This document shows, piece by piece, positions 39,208 to 46,978 of a stretch of 64,000 nt of DNA. The number at the start of each line of letters is the position of its first letter. Positions within the stretch are counted from its first letter, which is position 1. A program made the position numbers and the translations under genes. The stretch comes from 2-01-FULL-41-21 sp038065335 (GTDB taxonomy: Bacteria; Patescibacteriota; Minisyncoccia; 2-02-FULL-40-12; GWA2-44-9). The notes beneath the pieces were generated by a model. The model saw only the letters and a program-made list of their open reading frames with translations, ran no database searches and was not told where the DNA came from. The stretch lies in assembly GCA_038065335.1 (NCBI GenBank), contig JBBTRD010000008.1, positions 8,166 through 72,165 of the forward strand. Reading direction: 5' to 3'.

Positions 39208-39412
39208 GGCCGGAATCACTTCCCCGAACATCTGCACGATTGGATAGCATTTCAGAAATTATCTTGATATTTCTCTGGATACCGATCTGGGGATGTCGGG
39301 AACGGACAGAAGTCCGCATGGCCTGACAGGGGCAACCCCAGTCGGTCAGAGAAATGAGAGATAATTTCTAGAAATGCTCCAAGAGGAAGCCGTGAGGGAA
39401 GCGATTTCGACC
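39208..39412 (-). repeat. 205-base long-hairpin element downstream of dnaK
   Basis: Nested arms pair in order: GGCCGGAATCACTTCCC/GGGAAGCGATTTCGACC, GCATTTC/GAAATGC, AAATTATCT/AGATAATTT, ATTTCTCTG/CAGAGAAAT, ACCGA/CGGT and CTGGGG/CCCCAG, with a CGGAC-AGAA-GTCCG hairpin at the tip. It starts eight bases after the dnaK stop. It could be a structured RNA, a terminator or a mobile palindrome. Confidence 0.7.
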
Positions 39413-39419
39413 GAGCGGA

Positions 39420-41357
39420 TTAGGATTCTTTGACCGGCGGTTCTTCGGTTTTTGTTTCTTCTTTCTTTGGTTCGGCGTTGTCGGTCGTTGGTTGTGAGTT
39501 GTCGGTCTGCTTATACAATTCCCCGCCGATACGTTGGGCCGACTTCGATAAATCTTCAGTGGCCGATTTGATTTCAGACACGTTATCTAATTTCAAGGCC
39601 GAACGAACCTTTTCCATTTTATCATTCAATTCTTTCTTGTCATCTTCTTTAATTTTGGCATCATTATCTTTAATCATCTTTTCGGTGGAATAAGCCAATG
39701 TTTCGCCCAGATTGCGAGATTCGGCCAATTCTTTTTTCTTGGCATCTTCGCCGGCGAATTTTTCCGCATCAGCGGTCATCCGTTTCTTTTCGTCTTCGGA
39801 TAGACCGGACGAACCTTCAATACGGATAGATTGTTCTTTATTGGTCGCTTTGTCTTTGGCTTTGACATTCAAGATACCATTGGCATCAATATCGAAAGCC
39901 ACCTCAATTTGAGGCACGCCTCGCGGCGCTGGCGGAATACCATCAAGAATAAACCGGCCCAGAGTTTTGTTGTCGCTGGCCATGGCGCGTTCGCCTTGCA
40001 AGATGTGGATTTCCACCGACGGCTGACTATCGGCCGCGGTTGAATAAACCTGCGTCTTGGCCACCGGCACGGTGGTGTTCTTTTCAATCATTTTAGTGAA
40101 TACCCCGCCCATGGTTTCAATGCCGAGAGACAACGGCGTCACATCAAGCAAGAGCACGTCGCGGATGTCGCCTTGCATGATACCGCCCTGAACAGCCGCG
40201 CCAAGGGCCACGACTTCATCGGGATTAATGTCTTTGTGCGGTTCTTTGCCAAAAAGCTTTTTCACTTCTTCAATAATTAACGGCATACGGGTCTGACCGC
40301 CGACCATGACTACTTCGTGAATGTCAGAAAGTTTAAGACCAGAATCTTCAACAACTTGCTTGGTGAGCTTGATGGAGCGGTCAATAAAATCATGAGTTAA
40401 TTCTTCGAGCTTGGCTCGAGTAAAGGAAATCGTGAAATGTTTTGGACCAACTGAATCGGCCGTCAAAAACGGAATGTTGACTTCGGTCTGTAAGGTGCTA
40501 GATAATTCGTGCTTCGCTTTTTCGGCGGCGTCTTTTAAGCGCTGAACGACGAGTTGGTCCTTCGAGACATCCATTCCGCTTTCTTTTTTGAATTCATCGA
40601 TGAAATATTGAATAATTTTTTGATCAATATCATCACCGCCCAAGTGAGTATCCCCGCCCGTGCTCTTAACTTCGATAGTATCTTCCGAGACTTCCAACAC
40701 GGAAACGTCAAAAGTTCCGCCGCCGAAATCATAGACGACAATTTTTTCATCTTTTTTTCCGCCAGAGACGGACCCGCCTTTGGCGGGCTTACCAAACCCA
40801 TATGAAAGCGCGGCCGCGGTTGGTTCGTTAATAACCCGCTTCACGATTAAGCCCGCGATTTCACCCGCGTCTTTGGTCGCTTTCCGTTGAGCATCGTCGA
40901 AATAGGCCGGTACCGTAATGATAGCTTCGGTAATTTTCTCGCCCAACTTGTCTTCAGCGTCGGTTTTCAACTTCTGTAAAATCATGGCTGATATTTCGGC
41001 TGGCTTTTTCCAGCCTGCCCCGCCCGGAGCGGCGGGGTCGCTCATTTTTACTTCGACATCGCCATGCTGGCCTTCGCGAATTTCGTATGGCAAAAGCTTT
41101 TTATCTTTTTGCACTTCGGCATCGCTAAACCGACGACCGATTAGTCGTTTGACCGAGTAAATTGTGTTGTGCGGATTGGTAACGGCCTGACGCTTCGCGG
41201 TCACACCAACATAGCGTTCCCCGTTTTTCCCCACCGCCACAACTGACGGCGTAGTGCGCATCCCCTCTTTGTTTTCCAAGATTCTCGGCTGTCCCGTCTC
41301 CACCACCGCCATCGCCGAATTAGTCGTTCCAAGGTCTATGCCCAGAATTTTACTCAT
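39420..41357 (-). CDS. dnaK: Hsp70 chaperone DnaK
   Basis: Start is the ATG at 41357 (MSKILGIDLGTTNSAMAVVE), giving 645 residues. ATPase motifs: GIDLGTTNS, ITVPAYFDDAQRKATKDAG, INEPTAAALSYGFG, VYDFGGGTFDVSVLEV and VGGQTRMPLIIEEV; the substrate domain has DVTPLSLGIETMGGVFTKMI. The acidic tail ends TEEPPVKES. Palindromic inserts are read in frame: KPAKGGSVSGGKKDEK in subdomain IIA-IIB (40763-40795), DPAAPGGAGW (41013-41037) and a TDNSQPTTDN repeat near the tail. It is followed by a long hairpin. It belongs with grpE and hrcA, spaced 76-96 bases apart. Confidence 0.97.
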   Translation of the reverse strand: MSKILGIDLGTTNSAMAVVETGQPRILENKEGMRTTPSVVAVGKNGERYVGVTAKRQAVTNPHNTIYSVKRLIGRRFSDAEVQKDKKLLPYEIREGQHGDVEVKMSDPAAPGGAGWKKPAEISAMILQKLKTDAEDKLGEKITEAIITVPAYFDDAQRKATKDAGEIAGLIVKRVINEPTAAALSYGFGKPAKGGSVSGGKKDEKIVVYDFGGGTFDVSVLEVSEDTIEVKSTGGDTHLGGDDIDQKIIQYFIDEFKKESGMDVSKDQLVVQRLKDAAEKAKHELSSTLQTEVNIPFLTADSVGPKHFTISFTRAKLEELTHDFIDRSIKLTKQVVEDSGLKLSDIHEVVMVGGQTRMPLIIEEVKKLFGKEPHKDINPDEVVALGAAVQGGIMQGDIRDVLLLDVTPLSLGIETMGGVFTKMIEKNTTVPVAKTQVYSTAADSQPSVEIHILQGERAMASDNKTLGRFILDGIPPAPRGVPQIEVAFDIDANGILNVKAKDKATNKEQSIRIEGSSGLSEDEKKRMTADAEKFAGEDAKKKELAESRNLGETLAYSTEKMIKDNDAKIKEDDKKELNDKMEKVRSALKLDNVSEIKSATEDLSKSAQRIGGELYKQTDNSQPTTDNAEPKKEETKTEEPPVKES

Positions 41358-41448
41358 TGTTATAAGCGACACTAATTACGAATTACACACGAATATACGA
41401 ATACAGATTCGAGTCATTCGTGTCCATTCGCGTATTTGTGTCGGGTTA

Positions 41449-41901
41449 TTATTTTATTATCTTCACTCTGGCTGGCCGAATTACTTTGCCATGCATTGTG
41501 TAACCGGCGCGAACTTGTAACATTTTTCCGCCATCAGTTTCTGTTTCTATCGCCTCATGAAGAGCGGGATTAAACTTTTGGCCATCGACTTCTATTTCTT
41601 CAATTCCATACTTCTTGAATAGCTCTTTAAATTTCTTAACAATCGGCTCTAGGCCCGCATTTTTTAATTCTTTGGCGGCTAGTTCAAGGTCATCCACAAT
41701 TTCCATTACCTCCAAAACCACGTCTTCGTTAGCAAACCTAGCAAATTCTTCGATTCTCCGAGCTTCGTCTTTTTTGTAATTAAGAAAATCAGCTCGTTCT
41801 CTTTTCCAATTGTTTAAGTACTCCTCCTCTTTGTTTATATTATCGCTTGGTGTTGTCTGCCCCGTTTCTTCTCCTTCCAGTGGTTTATTTTCTTCGTCCA
41901 T
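41449..41901 (-). CDS. grpE: Nucleotide exchange factor GrpE
   Basis: The 150-residue product has an acidic disordered start, a long helix (EEYLNNWKRERADFLNYKKD EARRIEEFA) and a C-terminal beta domain (KYGIEEIEVDGQKFNPALHE; VRAGYTMHGKVIRPARVKI). GrpE releases ADP from DnaK. It is shorter than the 180-200 residues usual in other bacteria. Position between hrcA and dnaK is the classical order. Confidence 0.93.
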   Translation of the reverse strand: MDEENKPLEGEETGQTTPSDNINKEEEYLNNWKRERADFLNYKKDEARRIEEFARFANEDVVLEVMEIVDDLELAAKELKNAGLEPIVKKFKELFKKYGIEEIEVDGQKFNPALHEAIETETDGGKMLQVRAGYTMHGKVIRPARVKIIK

Positions 41902-41996
41902 GTTTTTTAATTTATAATTTACTAATTTACAATTTTCATTAAATGTATCAATTGAACAATTGGATCATTGAAAATTTATTGGAAATTGGAAATTGA

Positions 41997-42752
41997 TCAT
42001 TGATTAATTGTTTGCAAATAATCGGTGGTGTATTTTATTAAAGCGATATTTTTCTCATAATCCATCCTCTTCGGACCAATCAGGGTCAATGAACCGATAA
42101 CATCGCCGGGTAAAAGATATTTTGTGCACATAATCGTTTCGCCTTTGATTTGTCTGAATGGATTTTCGTGACCGATTAAAATTTGAATCGAGATTCCGTC
42201 CGGCCCGCCAAGAATTCTCATAAACTCCCGTTCAATTAACTGAAACATCAGGTCAAAGTTTTCAAAAAAATTGGTCAATTGAAACAAGCTGTCCACTTCT
42301 TGAAATTCAGCCTGCCGAAATAAACTAACCAATCCTTGTTTGAAAAATTCCGCTTCTTTGGCAATCCCCGTAATGACAAGGTCGCCGGATTGCTCGGAAA
42401 GAACTCGGGCGATCGCTTTATTGATCGCTCGGCTGTCGGTTCCCGCTTTGACAAGAGCTCGGGCAATATCTTTTTTGTCTTGCGGTTTCACTTCGAGCTG
42501 ATGGGGCTGGCTTAACAATTGATTGACATAGTACCGATAAGCTTTGTCGGTCGGCACTCGCCCGCCCGAGGTGTGGCGTTGCTCCAAATAGCCATTTTCC
42601 TCCAAATAATTCATCTCATTTCGAATCGTGGCCGGACTAACCCGAAGTCGAGATTTCTTGCACACCAAAGCCGAAGGAATGGGCTTAGCCGTCTTCACAT
42701 ACTCGCAAATAATGAAGTCCAGCAATGTGTTTTGTCGCTTACTCACATTCAT
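41997..42752 (-). CDS. hrcA: Heat-inducible repressor HrcA, short form
   Basis: Start is the ATG at 42752 (MNVSKRQNTLLDFIICEYVK), which lies six bases behind a -10 box. The winged-helix domain (about 1-75) includes LRVSPATIRNEMNYLEENGY and HTSGGRVPTDKAYRYYVNQL, the HrcA hallmark. A GAF-like regulatory part and the tail GSLTLIGPKRMDYEKNIAL follow. At 251 residues it is shorter than the usual 340, missing part of the dimerisation insert. A CIRCE operator overlaps its own promoter, so it should repress hrcA-grpE-dnaK. Confidence 0.93.
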   Translation of the reverse strand: MNVSKRQNTLLDFIICEYVKTAKPIPSALVCKKSRLRVSPATIRNEMNYLEENGYLEQRHTSGGRVPTDKAYRYYVNQLLSQPHQLEVKPQDKKDIARALVKAGTDSRAINKAIARVLSEQSGDLVITGIAKEAEFFKQGLVSLFRQAEFQEVDSLFQLTNFFENFDLMFQLIEREFMRILGGPDGISIQILIGHENPFRQIKGETIMCTKYLLPGDVIGSLTLIGPKRMDYEKNIALIKYTTDYLQTINQ

Positions 42753-42758
42753 GTAGGC

Positions 42759-42787
42759 AGTATATCGCAATTAGCAATCTAATGCAA
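42759..42787 (-). promoter_or_regulatory. Promoter of hrcA-grpE-dnaK, leaderless
   Basis: On the minus strand TTGCAT (42787-42782), a 17-base spacer and TATACT (42764-42759), then six bases to the ATG at 42752. The mRNA is probably leaderless. CIRCE covers the -35 and spacer. Confidence 0.7.
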
Positions 42788-42797
42788 GGACTGCTAA
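42771..42797 (-). promoter_or_regulatory. CIRCE operator (HrcA binding site)
   Basis: TTAGCAATC-N9-GACTGCTAA differs from the consensus TTAGCACTC-N9-GAGTGCTAA at one base in each arm, with exact 9-base spacing. It overlaps the hrcA promoter. Confidence 0.88.
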
Positions 42798-42832
42798 CCT
42801 GAATTGTATATCAAGAGGTATTTTAGTGTCAA

Positions 42833-42922
42833 CCCCGCCGTTGGAGACCTGCTATTATTGTTGTAATTATTGAGAACAAATAAACCCATGTCTTTTAAAA
42901 ACACAGGTCCCCAACGGCGGGG
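42833..42922. repeat. Inverted-repeat element of 90 bases
   Basis: Arms CCCCGCCGTTGGAGACCTG and CAGGTCCCCAACGGCGGGG pair with one mismatch and flank an AT-rich centre of 52 bases with no ORF. It resembles a small MITE-like palindrome. It lies between the CIRCE region and the RAYT gene. Confidence 0.7.
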
Positions 42923-42963
42923 TCAAGAGTGCCAGCCCGGATAGTGAAATTTCAGCCATATTT

Positions 42964-42980
42964 AACAGGTCTTGCCTGTT
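42964..42980. repeat. REP-like palindrome at 3' end of RAYT 1
   Basis: AACAGGTCTTGCCTGTT forms a short hairpin and contains part of the transposase stop codon. Its exact reverse complement stands at the other end of the gene (43655-43671). Confidence 0.85.
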
Positions 42981-43650
42981 AAACCAGATTAATCCAATCA
43001 AATATTTCCTTTTTAATTGAGTCCATGGAAGAGAAGTAACTAGGAAATGATTCCGAATTAAGAATCTTGCCCTGCTTACGATTTTTCCCTAGATAGTCGA
43101 GATAGCTTGAAAAGAGAAAGTCCTCAAGAAAACTAGTAGCTTGGGCTTTATTTTTAACTCCCTTATCTTTCCAATTGGAATCAATAAGTTTTAGAGGATT
43201 TAAATGAATATAAGAAAATAAATACTTTAAATAACGATCGTCATCAACGTGTTGAGATTTGAATTTCCCCTCAAAGAGTGTCCCTGTACGTTCATATTTA
43301 TTATTAAAATACATCGAGTAGCCCGTTGATAGCTTCTGCATAAACTTACTTATACTGCCATTTTCAGATTGAGTAAGTAATAGATGAAAATGGTTCGGCA
43401 TAAGACAATACGCGCCAATGTTTACGAGGGGTTTACCTCGATCAAAATCATATTCATTACCCCTTCCGACATGATACATTTTAAAAGAGTTCTCCCCATT
43501 GGCTAAAAACATAAGCTTCGTAAAATATTCGGAGTCATAATCATCACAAAAAATAACTTGTTTACTATTTCCACGATTATAGACATGAAAATTCTCGCCA
43601 ATCGCAAAAGGAATTTTTCTAATAGCCATTATTAGATTGTACCAAGCCAT
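42979..43650 (-). CDS. REP-associated tyrosine transposase (Y1, IS200-like), RAYT 1
   Basis: The 223-residue product has the Y1 transposase signature: HVYNRGNSKQVIFCDDYDSE, the metal motif NHFHLLL (HxH, in MPNHFHLLLTQSENGSISKF), MQKLSTGYSMYFNNKYERTG with the candidate nucleophile Tyr, and TLFEGKFKSQHVDDDRYL. A start at the internal MAIRKIPF (43629) is also possible. The gene lies exactly between two 17-base palindromes in inverted orientation, the arrangement expected of a REP-RAYT unit. RAYTs cut single-stranded REP hairpins and are normally single-copy, domesticated enzymes. Confidence 0.88.
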   Translation of the reverse strand: MAWYNLIMAIRKIPFAIGENFHVYNRGNSKQVIFCDDYDSEYFTKLMFLANGENSFKMYHVGRGNEYDFDRGKPLVNIGAYCLMPNHFHLLLTQSENGSISKFMQKLSTGYSMYFNNKYERTGTLFEGKFKSQHVDDDRYLKYLFSYIHLNPLKLIDSNWKDKGVKNKAQATSFLEDFLFSSYLDYLGKNRKQGKILNSESFPSYFSSMDSIKKEIFDWINLV

Positions 43651-43654
43651 AACT

Positions 43655-43671
43655 AACAGGCAAGACCTGTT
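43655..43671. repeat. REP-like palindrome at 5' end of RAYT 1
   Basis: AACAGGCAAGACCTGTT is the exact reverse complement of 42964-42980. A further half site (AAACAGGTGG) follows. It stands four bases upstream of the annotated start codon. Confidence 0.85.
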
Positions 43672-43716
43672 AAACAGGTGGGCAAATTATCATAAGATGA
43701 TACAATATAAATATAC

Positions 43717-44997
43717 ATGAGGAAATTAAAATCTTTTTGGAAATCGTTGGGACCGGGATTGGTGGTCGGCGCGGCCGATGATGATCCGGCGGGAATTGCG
43801 ATTTATGCTTTGGCTGGCGCGAAGTTTGGGCTTTCAGTTCTTTGGACAGTGCTCGGCACTCTGCCGTTTATGATTATCATCCAGCGCATGGCTGGCCGAA
43901 TCGGTTTGGTCTCGGGCAAGGGTTTGGCCGGAAATATGAAAAAATATTATCCGCAGTGGATGTTGATTTTCATTACTCTCCTTATTTCCGTCGCGACTAT
44001 TATCAATATCGGCGCGGATATTTCCGCGATGTCTGCCGCCATCAAACTTCTGGTTCCCCTGCCGGCAATCGTTATCGCCGTTTTACTTTCACTTATTGTT
44101 ATTGTTCTTATCATCATCCTGCCATATCGGATTATCGCAAAATATTTGAAATGGATCGCGATTGTCTTGTTTTCCTATGTTCTCGCGGTATTTTTCATCT
44201 CTCCCGATTGGAGAAATATTGCTTTTCATATTTTTATTCCTAACGCCTCGTTCAATAAAGAATACCTCATGATGATTGTCGCCATATTTGGCACCACTAT
44301 TTCGCCATATTTATTCTTTTGGCAAGCTTCGGAGGCGGTCGAGGAAGAACAGCTCCACCATCATGACCAAATCCACGGCATGATTCCTAACACTAAACCT
44401 AGCGTCCGACATTCCCCCGGCCGAATGAGAAACGAAATCGGGACCATGTACACGGACGTGCGCGTGGGGATGATCTTTTCTAATATCATCACTTTTTTTG
44501 TCATGATTCTCGCGGCCTCGACGCTTTTTTCTCACGGCTTCAGCGAAGTAAGCACTATTGAAGAAATGGCCGTTATTCTCCAACCGCTCGCGGGACATTA
44601 TACTAATTTTCTATTTTTGATTGGTATTGTCGCTTCAGGTATTCTCGCTATTCCAGTCTTGGCCGGTTCAGCGGCCTATGCCATCGCGGAGACTATTGGT
44701 TGGAGAGTCGGTTTAGATTATACTTTTGGGAAAGCGCGTCAGTTTTATGTAGTTCTAATTTTGGCAACCTTGCTGGGAATAGCCATTCCCGCTCTTGGCC
44801 TACAGCCTGTTAATATTCTTTATTATACCGGCATTATTTTCGGCCTGGTTTCACCGTTTATCATCGCCTTGGTTATTCATATGGCTAATAACCCAAAAAT
44901 TATGGGTAAATACACCAATCGGTTGCTATCAAATACTATTGCTTATATACTATTCCTGATTATGACCTCGAGTATTATCGCTATGTTCTGGTTATAA
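43717..44997 (+). CDS. Nramp-related divalent metal transporter
   Basis: The 426-residue protein has about eleven membrane helices. The first has the Nramp-like signature SLGPGLVVGAADDDPAGIAI, where canonical Mn/Fe Nramps have DPGN; the sixth has GTTISPYLFFWQASEA instead of the MPH motif. This pattern matches the Nramp-related subgroup with altered metal site rather than MntH. Substrate is therefore uncertain (Mg, Mn or others). A charged loop (about 210-250) follows helix six. Confidence 0.8.
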   Translation: MRKLKSFWKSLGPGLVVGAADDDPAGIAIYALAGAKFGLSVLWTVLGTLPFMIIIQRMAGRIGLVSGKGLAGNMKKYYPQWMLIFITLLISVATIINIGADISAMSAAIKLLVPLPAIVIAVLLSLIVIVLIIILPYRIIAKYLKWIAIVLFSYVLAVFFISPDWRNIAFHIFIPNASFNKEYLMMIVAIFGTTISPYLFFWQASEAVEEEQLHHHDQIHGMIPNTKPSVRHSPGRMRNEIGTMYTDVRVGMIFSNIITFFVMILAASTLFSHGFSEVSTIEEMAVILQPLAGHYTNFLFLIGIVASGILAIPVLAGSAAYAIAETIGWRVGLDYTFGKARQFYVVLILATLLGIAIPALGLQPVNILYYTGIIFGLVSPFIIALVIHMANNPKIMGKYTNRLLSNTIAYILFLIMTSSIIAMFWL

Positions 44998-45079
44998 AAT
45001 TTACAATTATCAATTGAACAATGAGCCATTGAAAATTTATTGGAAATTGAAAACTGAAAATTGATAATTATTTATCAAA

Positions 45080-46570
45080 ATGTTGCAAATATATAACACG
45101 CTAAGTAAAACCAAGGAGGATTTTCAGCCCCTTGATCAAAACAAGGTCCGCATGTTTGTCTGCGGACCGACGGTTTATGATTACATCCACGTCGGCAATG
45201 CCCGAACGTTTGTTTTTTTTGATGTTGTCGGCCGATATCTGGAATTTAAAGGTTTTGAACTTAATTACGTTCAAAATATCACCGATATTGATGACAAGAT
45301 TATCACTCGCGCTCACACGGAAAATAAAAAACCGGAAGAAATTGCCCTGGAATACAAAACGGCTTTCATTGAAGACGTGGACGCTTTGAAAATCGCCTCG
45401 GTCAATAATTACGCGTTAGCTTCCGAACATATTGCCGAAATTATCACTCAAGTTCAAACTTTAATTAAAAAAGGCTATGCCTATATCGCGCCGGCTATTC
45501 AGGCCAAAGGGCCTGGCGCGATTGAGGTTAAACCTCAATCAAATAATGAAGCCGGGGCAAATTATGATGTTTATTTTGAATTAGCCAGATATAGCAAAGA
45601 TTTTTCTAATCAATACGGCACCCTCTCGGGTCAAAAATTAGACGAATTAAAAGAGGGATCGCGGGTCGAGGTGGAAGCCAATAAGCTCAATCCCCGCGAC
45701 TTTGTGCTTTGGAAAGCCCAAAATTATTCCTACGAACCCGCAAACAAATCGCCATGGGGCCTGGGCCGTCCGGGCTGGCATATCGAGGACACCGCTATCT
45801 CGGAAAAGTATTTGGGCCAACAATATGACATCCATGGCGGAGCCCTAGATTTAATGTTTCCTCACCACGAAGCCGAAATAGCCCAACAACAAGCCGCATC
45901 CGGAAAAGTGCCATTTGTAAAATACTGGATGCATGCCGGATTTCTTATTAATAAGTCTGATAAGATGTCTAAATCTCTGGGTAATTTTAGTACCCTCCGC
46001 GATGTGATGGCCCGTTTACGCCATCATCCCGCTGAAACAATTCGTTTATATTTCCTTTCCGCTCACTACCGTTCCCCGCTTACTTTTTCCTCTGAAAATG
46101 ACGCTTTAGTTGGCCAAGCTTCTGTCGCCATTGATCGCATTGCTGATTTTTTGGCTCGGCTGGCAAAAGCCTTCGGCGAAGAAAATCCGGCTCTCGATGA
46201 AATATTAAAATCTTGCGCTGATAAATTTACGGCCAGCATGGATGATGATTTCAATGCGCCATCAGCGATCGCTTCGGTTTTTGAACTCATTCGCGCCCTT
46301 AATCCCCTGCTTGCTAAAAATGCTCTCTCGATGTGGCAAGCCGAAACCATTAAAACCTTCTTCCAGACTACCGTCGAACGTATCCTCGGCATCGTTCCCG
46401 AACCTAAAGAACAATCCATCCCGTCCGAAATATTAGAGTTAGCCGAACAACGCGAACAACATCGTCTCGACCAAGACTGGTCCAAAGCCGACGTTATCCG
46501 CGCCCGCATCGAATCCTCCGGTTTCACCATCGCCGACACCCCCTTCGGCCCACTTATCTCTGCTCGTTAA
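45080..46570 (+). CDS. cysS: Cysteinyl-tRNA synthetase with altered zinc site
   Basis: The 496-residue product has VRMFVCGPTVYDYIHVGNAR (first zinc Cys and HIGH), the signature KSDKMSKSLGNF, and the zinc-site helix FPHHEAEIAQ. The expected motif GWHIECSAM reads GWHIEDTAI, so the second zinc-ligand Cys is Asp. Zinc normally binds the cysteine thiol and excludes serine, so specificity may be achieved differently. A segment QAKGPGAIEVKPQSNNEAGA (about 139-158) looks like an insert in the connective region. The C-terminal domain is normal. Confidence 0.94.
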   Translation: MLQIYNTLSKTKEDFQPLDQNKVRMFVCGPTVYDYIHVGNARTFVFFDVVGRYLEFKGFELNYVQNITDIDDKIITRAHTENKKPEEIALEYKTAFIEDVDALKIASVNNYALASEHIAEIITQVQTLIKKGYAYIAPAIQAKGPGAIEVKPQSNNEAGANYDVYFELARYSKDFSNQYGTLSGQKLDELKEGSRVEVEANKLNPRDFVLWKAQNYSYEPANKSPWGLGRPGWHIEDTAISEKYLGQQYDIHGGALDLMFPHHEAEIAQQQAASGKVPFVKYWMHAGFLINKSDKMSKSLGNFSTLRDVMARLRHHPAETIRLYFLSAHYRSPLTFSSENDALVGQASVAIDRIADFLARLAKAFGEENPALDEILKSCADKFTASMDDDFNAPSAIASVFELIRALNPLLAKNALSMWQAETIKTFFQTTVERILGIVPEPKEQSIPSEILELAEQREQHRLDQDWSKADVIRARIESSGFTIADTPFGPLISAR

Positions 46571-46624
46571 TTTTTGTCCCCATTCCTCGTCCGCCAGACC
46601 CCTTCAAAATCTGCTCGGAGCAGG

Positions 46625-46662
46625 AACAAAAGAGAGATTCTTTCTAGAATCTCTCTTTTGTT
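46625..46662 (+). terminator. Terminator hairpin after cysS
   Basis: AACAAAAGAGAGATTCT pairs perfectly with AGAATCTCTCTTTTGTT around TTCT. Confidence 0.7.
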
Positions 46663-46810
46663 TACCTTGGCTCCTGCGAGAGCTTTTTGAGAGAGGTCTG
46701 GGCTTCCGAGGAACTTGGCACGTTCATCGAAATAAACGCCTACTGAATCGTGGCTTTGCTTGTCAGGTTTTATTTTATAAGAAGTGTCTATAATTAAGAA
46801 TGAAAGAGCC

Positions 46811-46841
46811 CGCGTCGAGCGCGGCGATTATCGGTCGAGTC
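46811..46841 (+). repeat. Three-arm element, partial copy 3
   Basis: CGCGTCGAGCGCG forms a short hairpin, followed by GCGATTATCGGTCGAGTCGG, identical to the 3' part of the element at 51106 and the inverted copy at 9102. The rest of the element is absent. Confidence 0.65.
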
Positions 46842-46930
46842 GGGGGTTGGGGTGGAGGGAGTGATACCCAAATGGAAGCTTCAGGGAAACGAAGCACCTC
46901 GCGATATCAACACTTTTGTCCCCAGCCCCC
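46842..46930 (+). repeat. G-rich/C-rich stem element upstream of dnaB
   Basis: GGGGGTTGGGG (46842-46852) pairs with CCCCAGCCCCC (46920-46930), allowing one G-T. Inside is GCTTC-AGGGAAAC-GAAGC (46878-46895). The G-runs could also form a quadruplex. It directly follows the partial three-arm element, so both may be one chimeric unit. Confidence 0.55.
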
Positions 46931-46978
46931 TATTCCCCCGCTTGCGAAGATTTTTTTAATAAAAGATAATACTTTCAG

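Larger units (their letters stand above)
46571..46978 (+). other. cysS-dnaB intergenic region with structured repeats
   Basis: It contains a strong hairpin (46625-46662), a -10-like TATAAT at 46788, a partial three-arm element (46811-46841) and a G-rich/C-rich stem (46842-46930). A 60-codon frame at 46800 is Gly/Ser-rich, built of repeat sequence, and not convincing. The 5' part (46571-46624) has CTGCTC/GAGCAG. The remaining sequence shows nothing recognisable. Confidence 0.5.

Noticed and set aside
39208..39412. 6S RNA
   Set aside because: Rod shape and AUUUCUCUG/CAGAGAAAU are suggestive, but no promoter, and no clear central bubble; not enough to name it.
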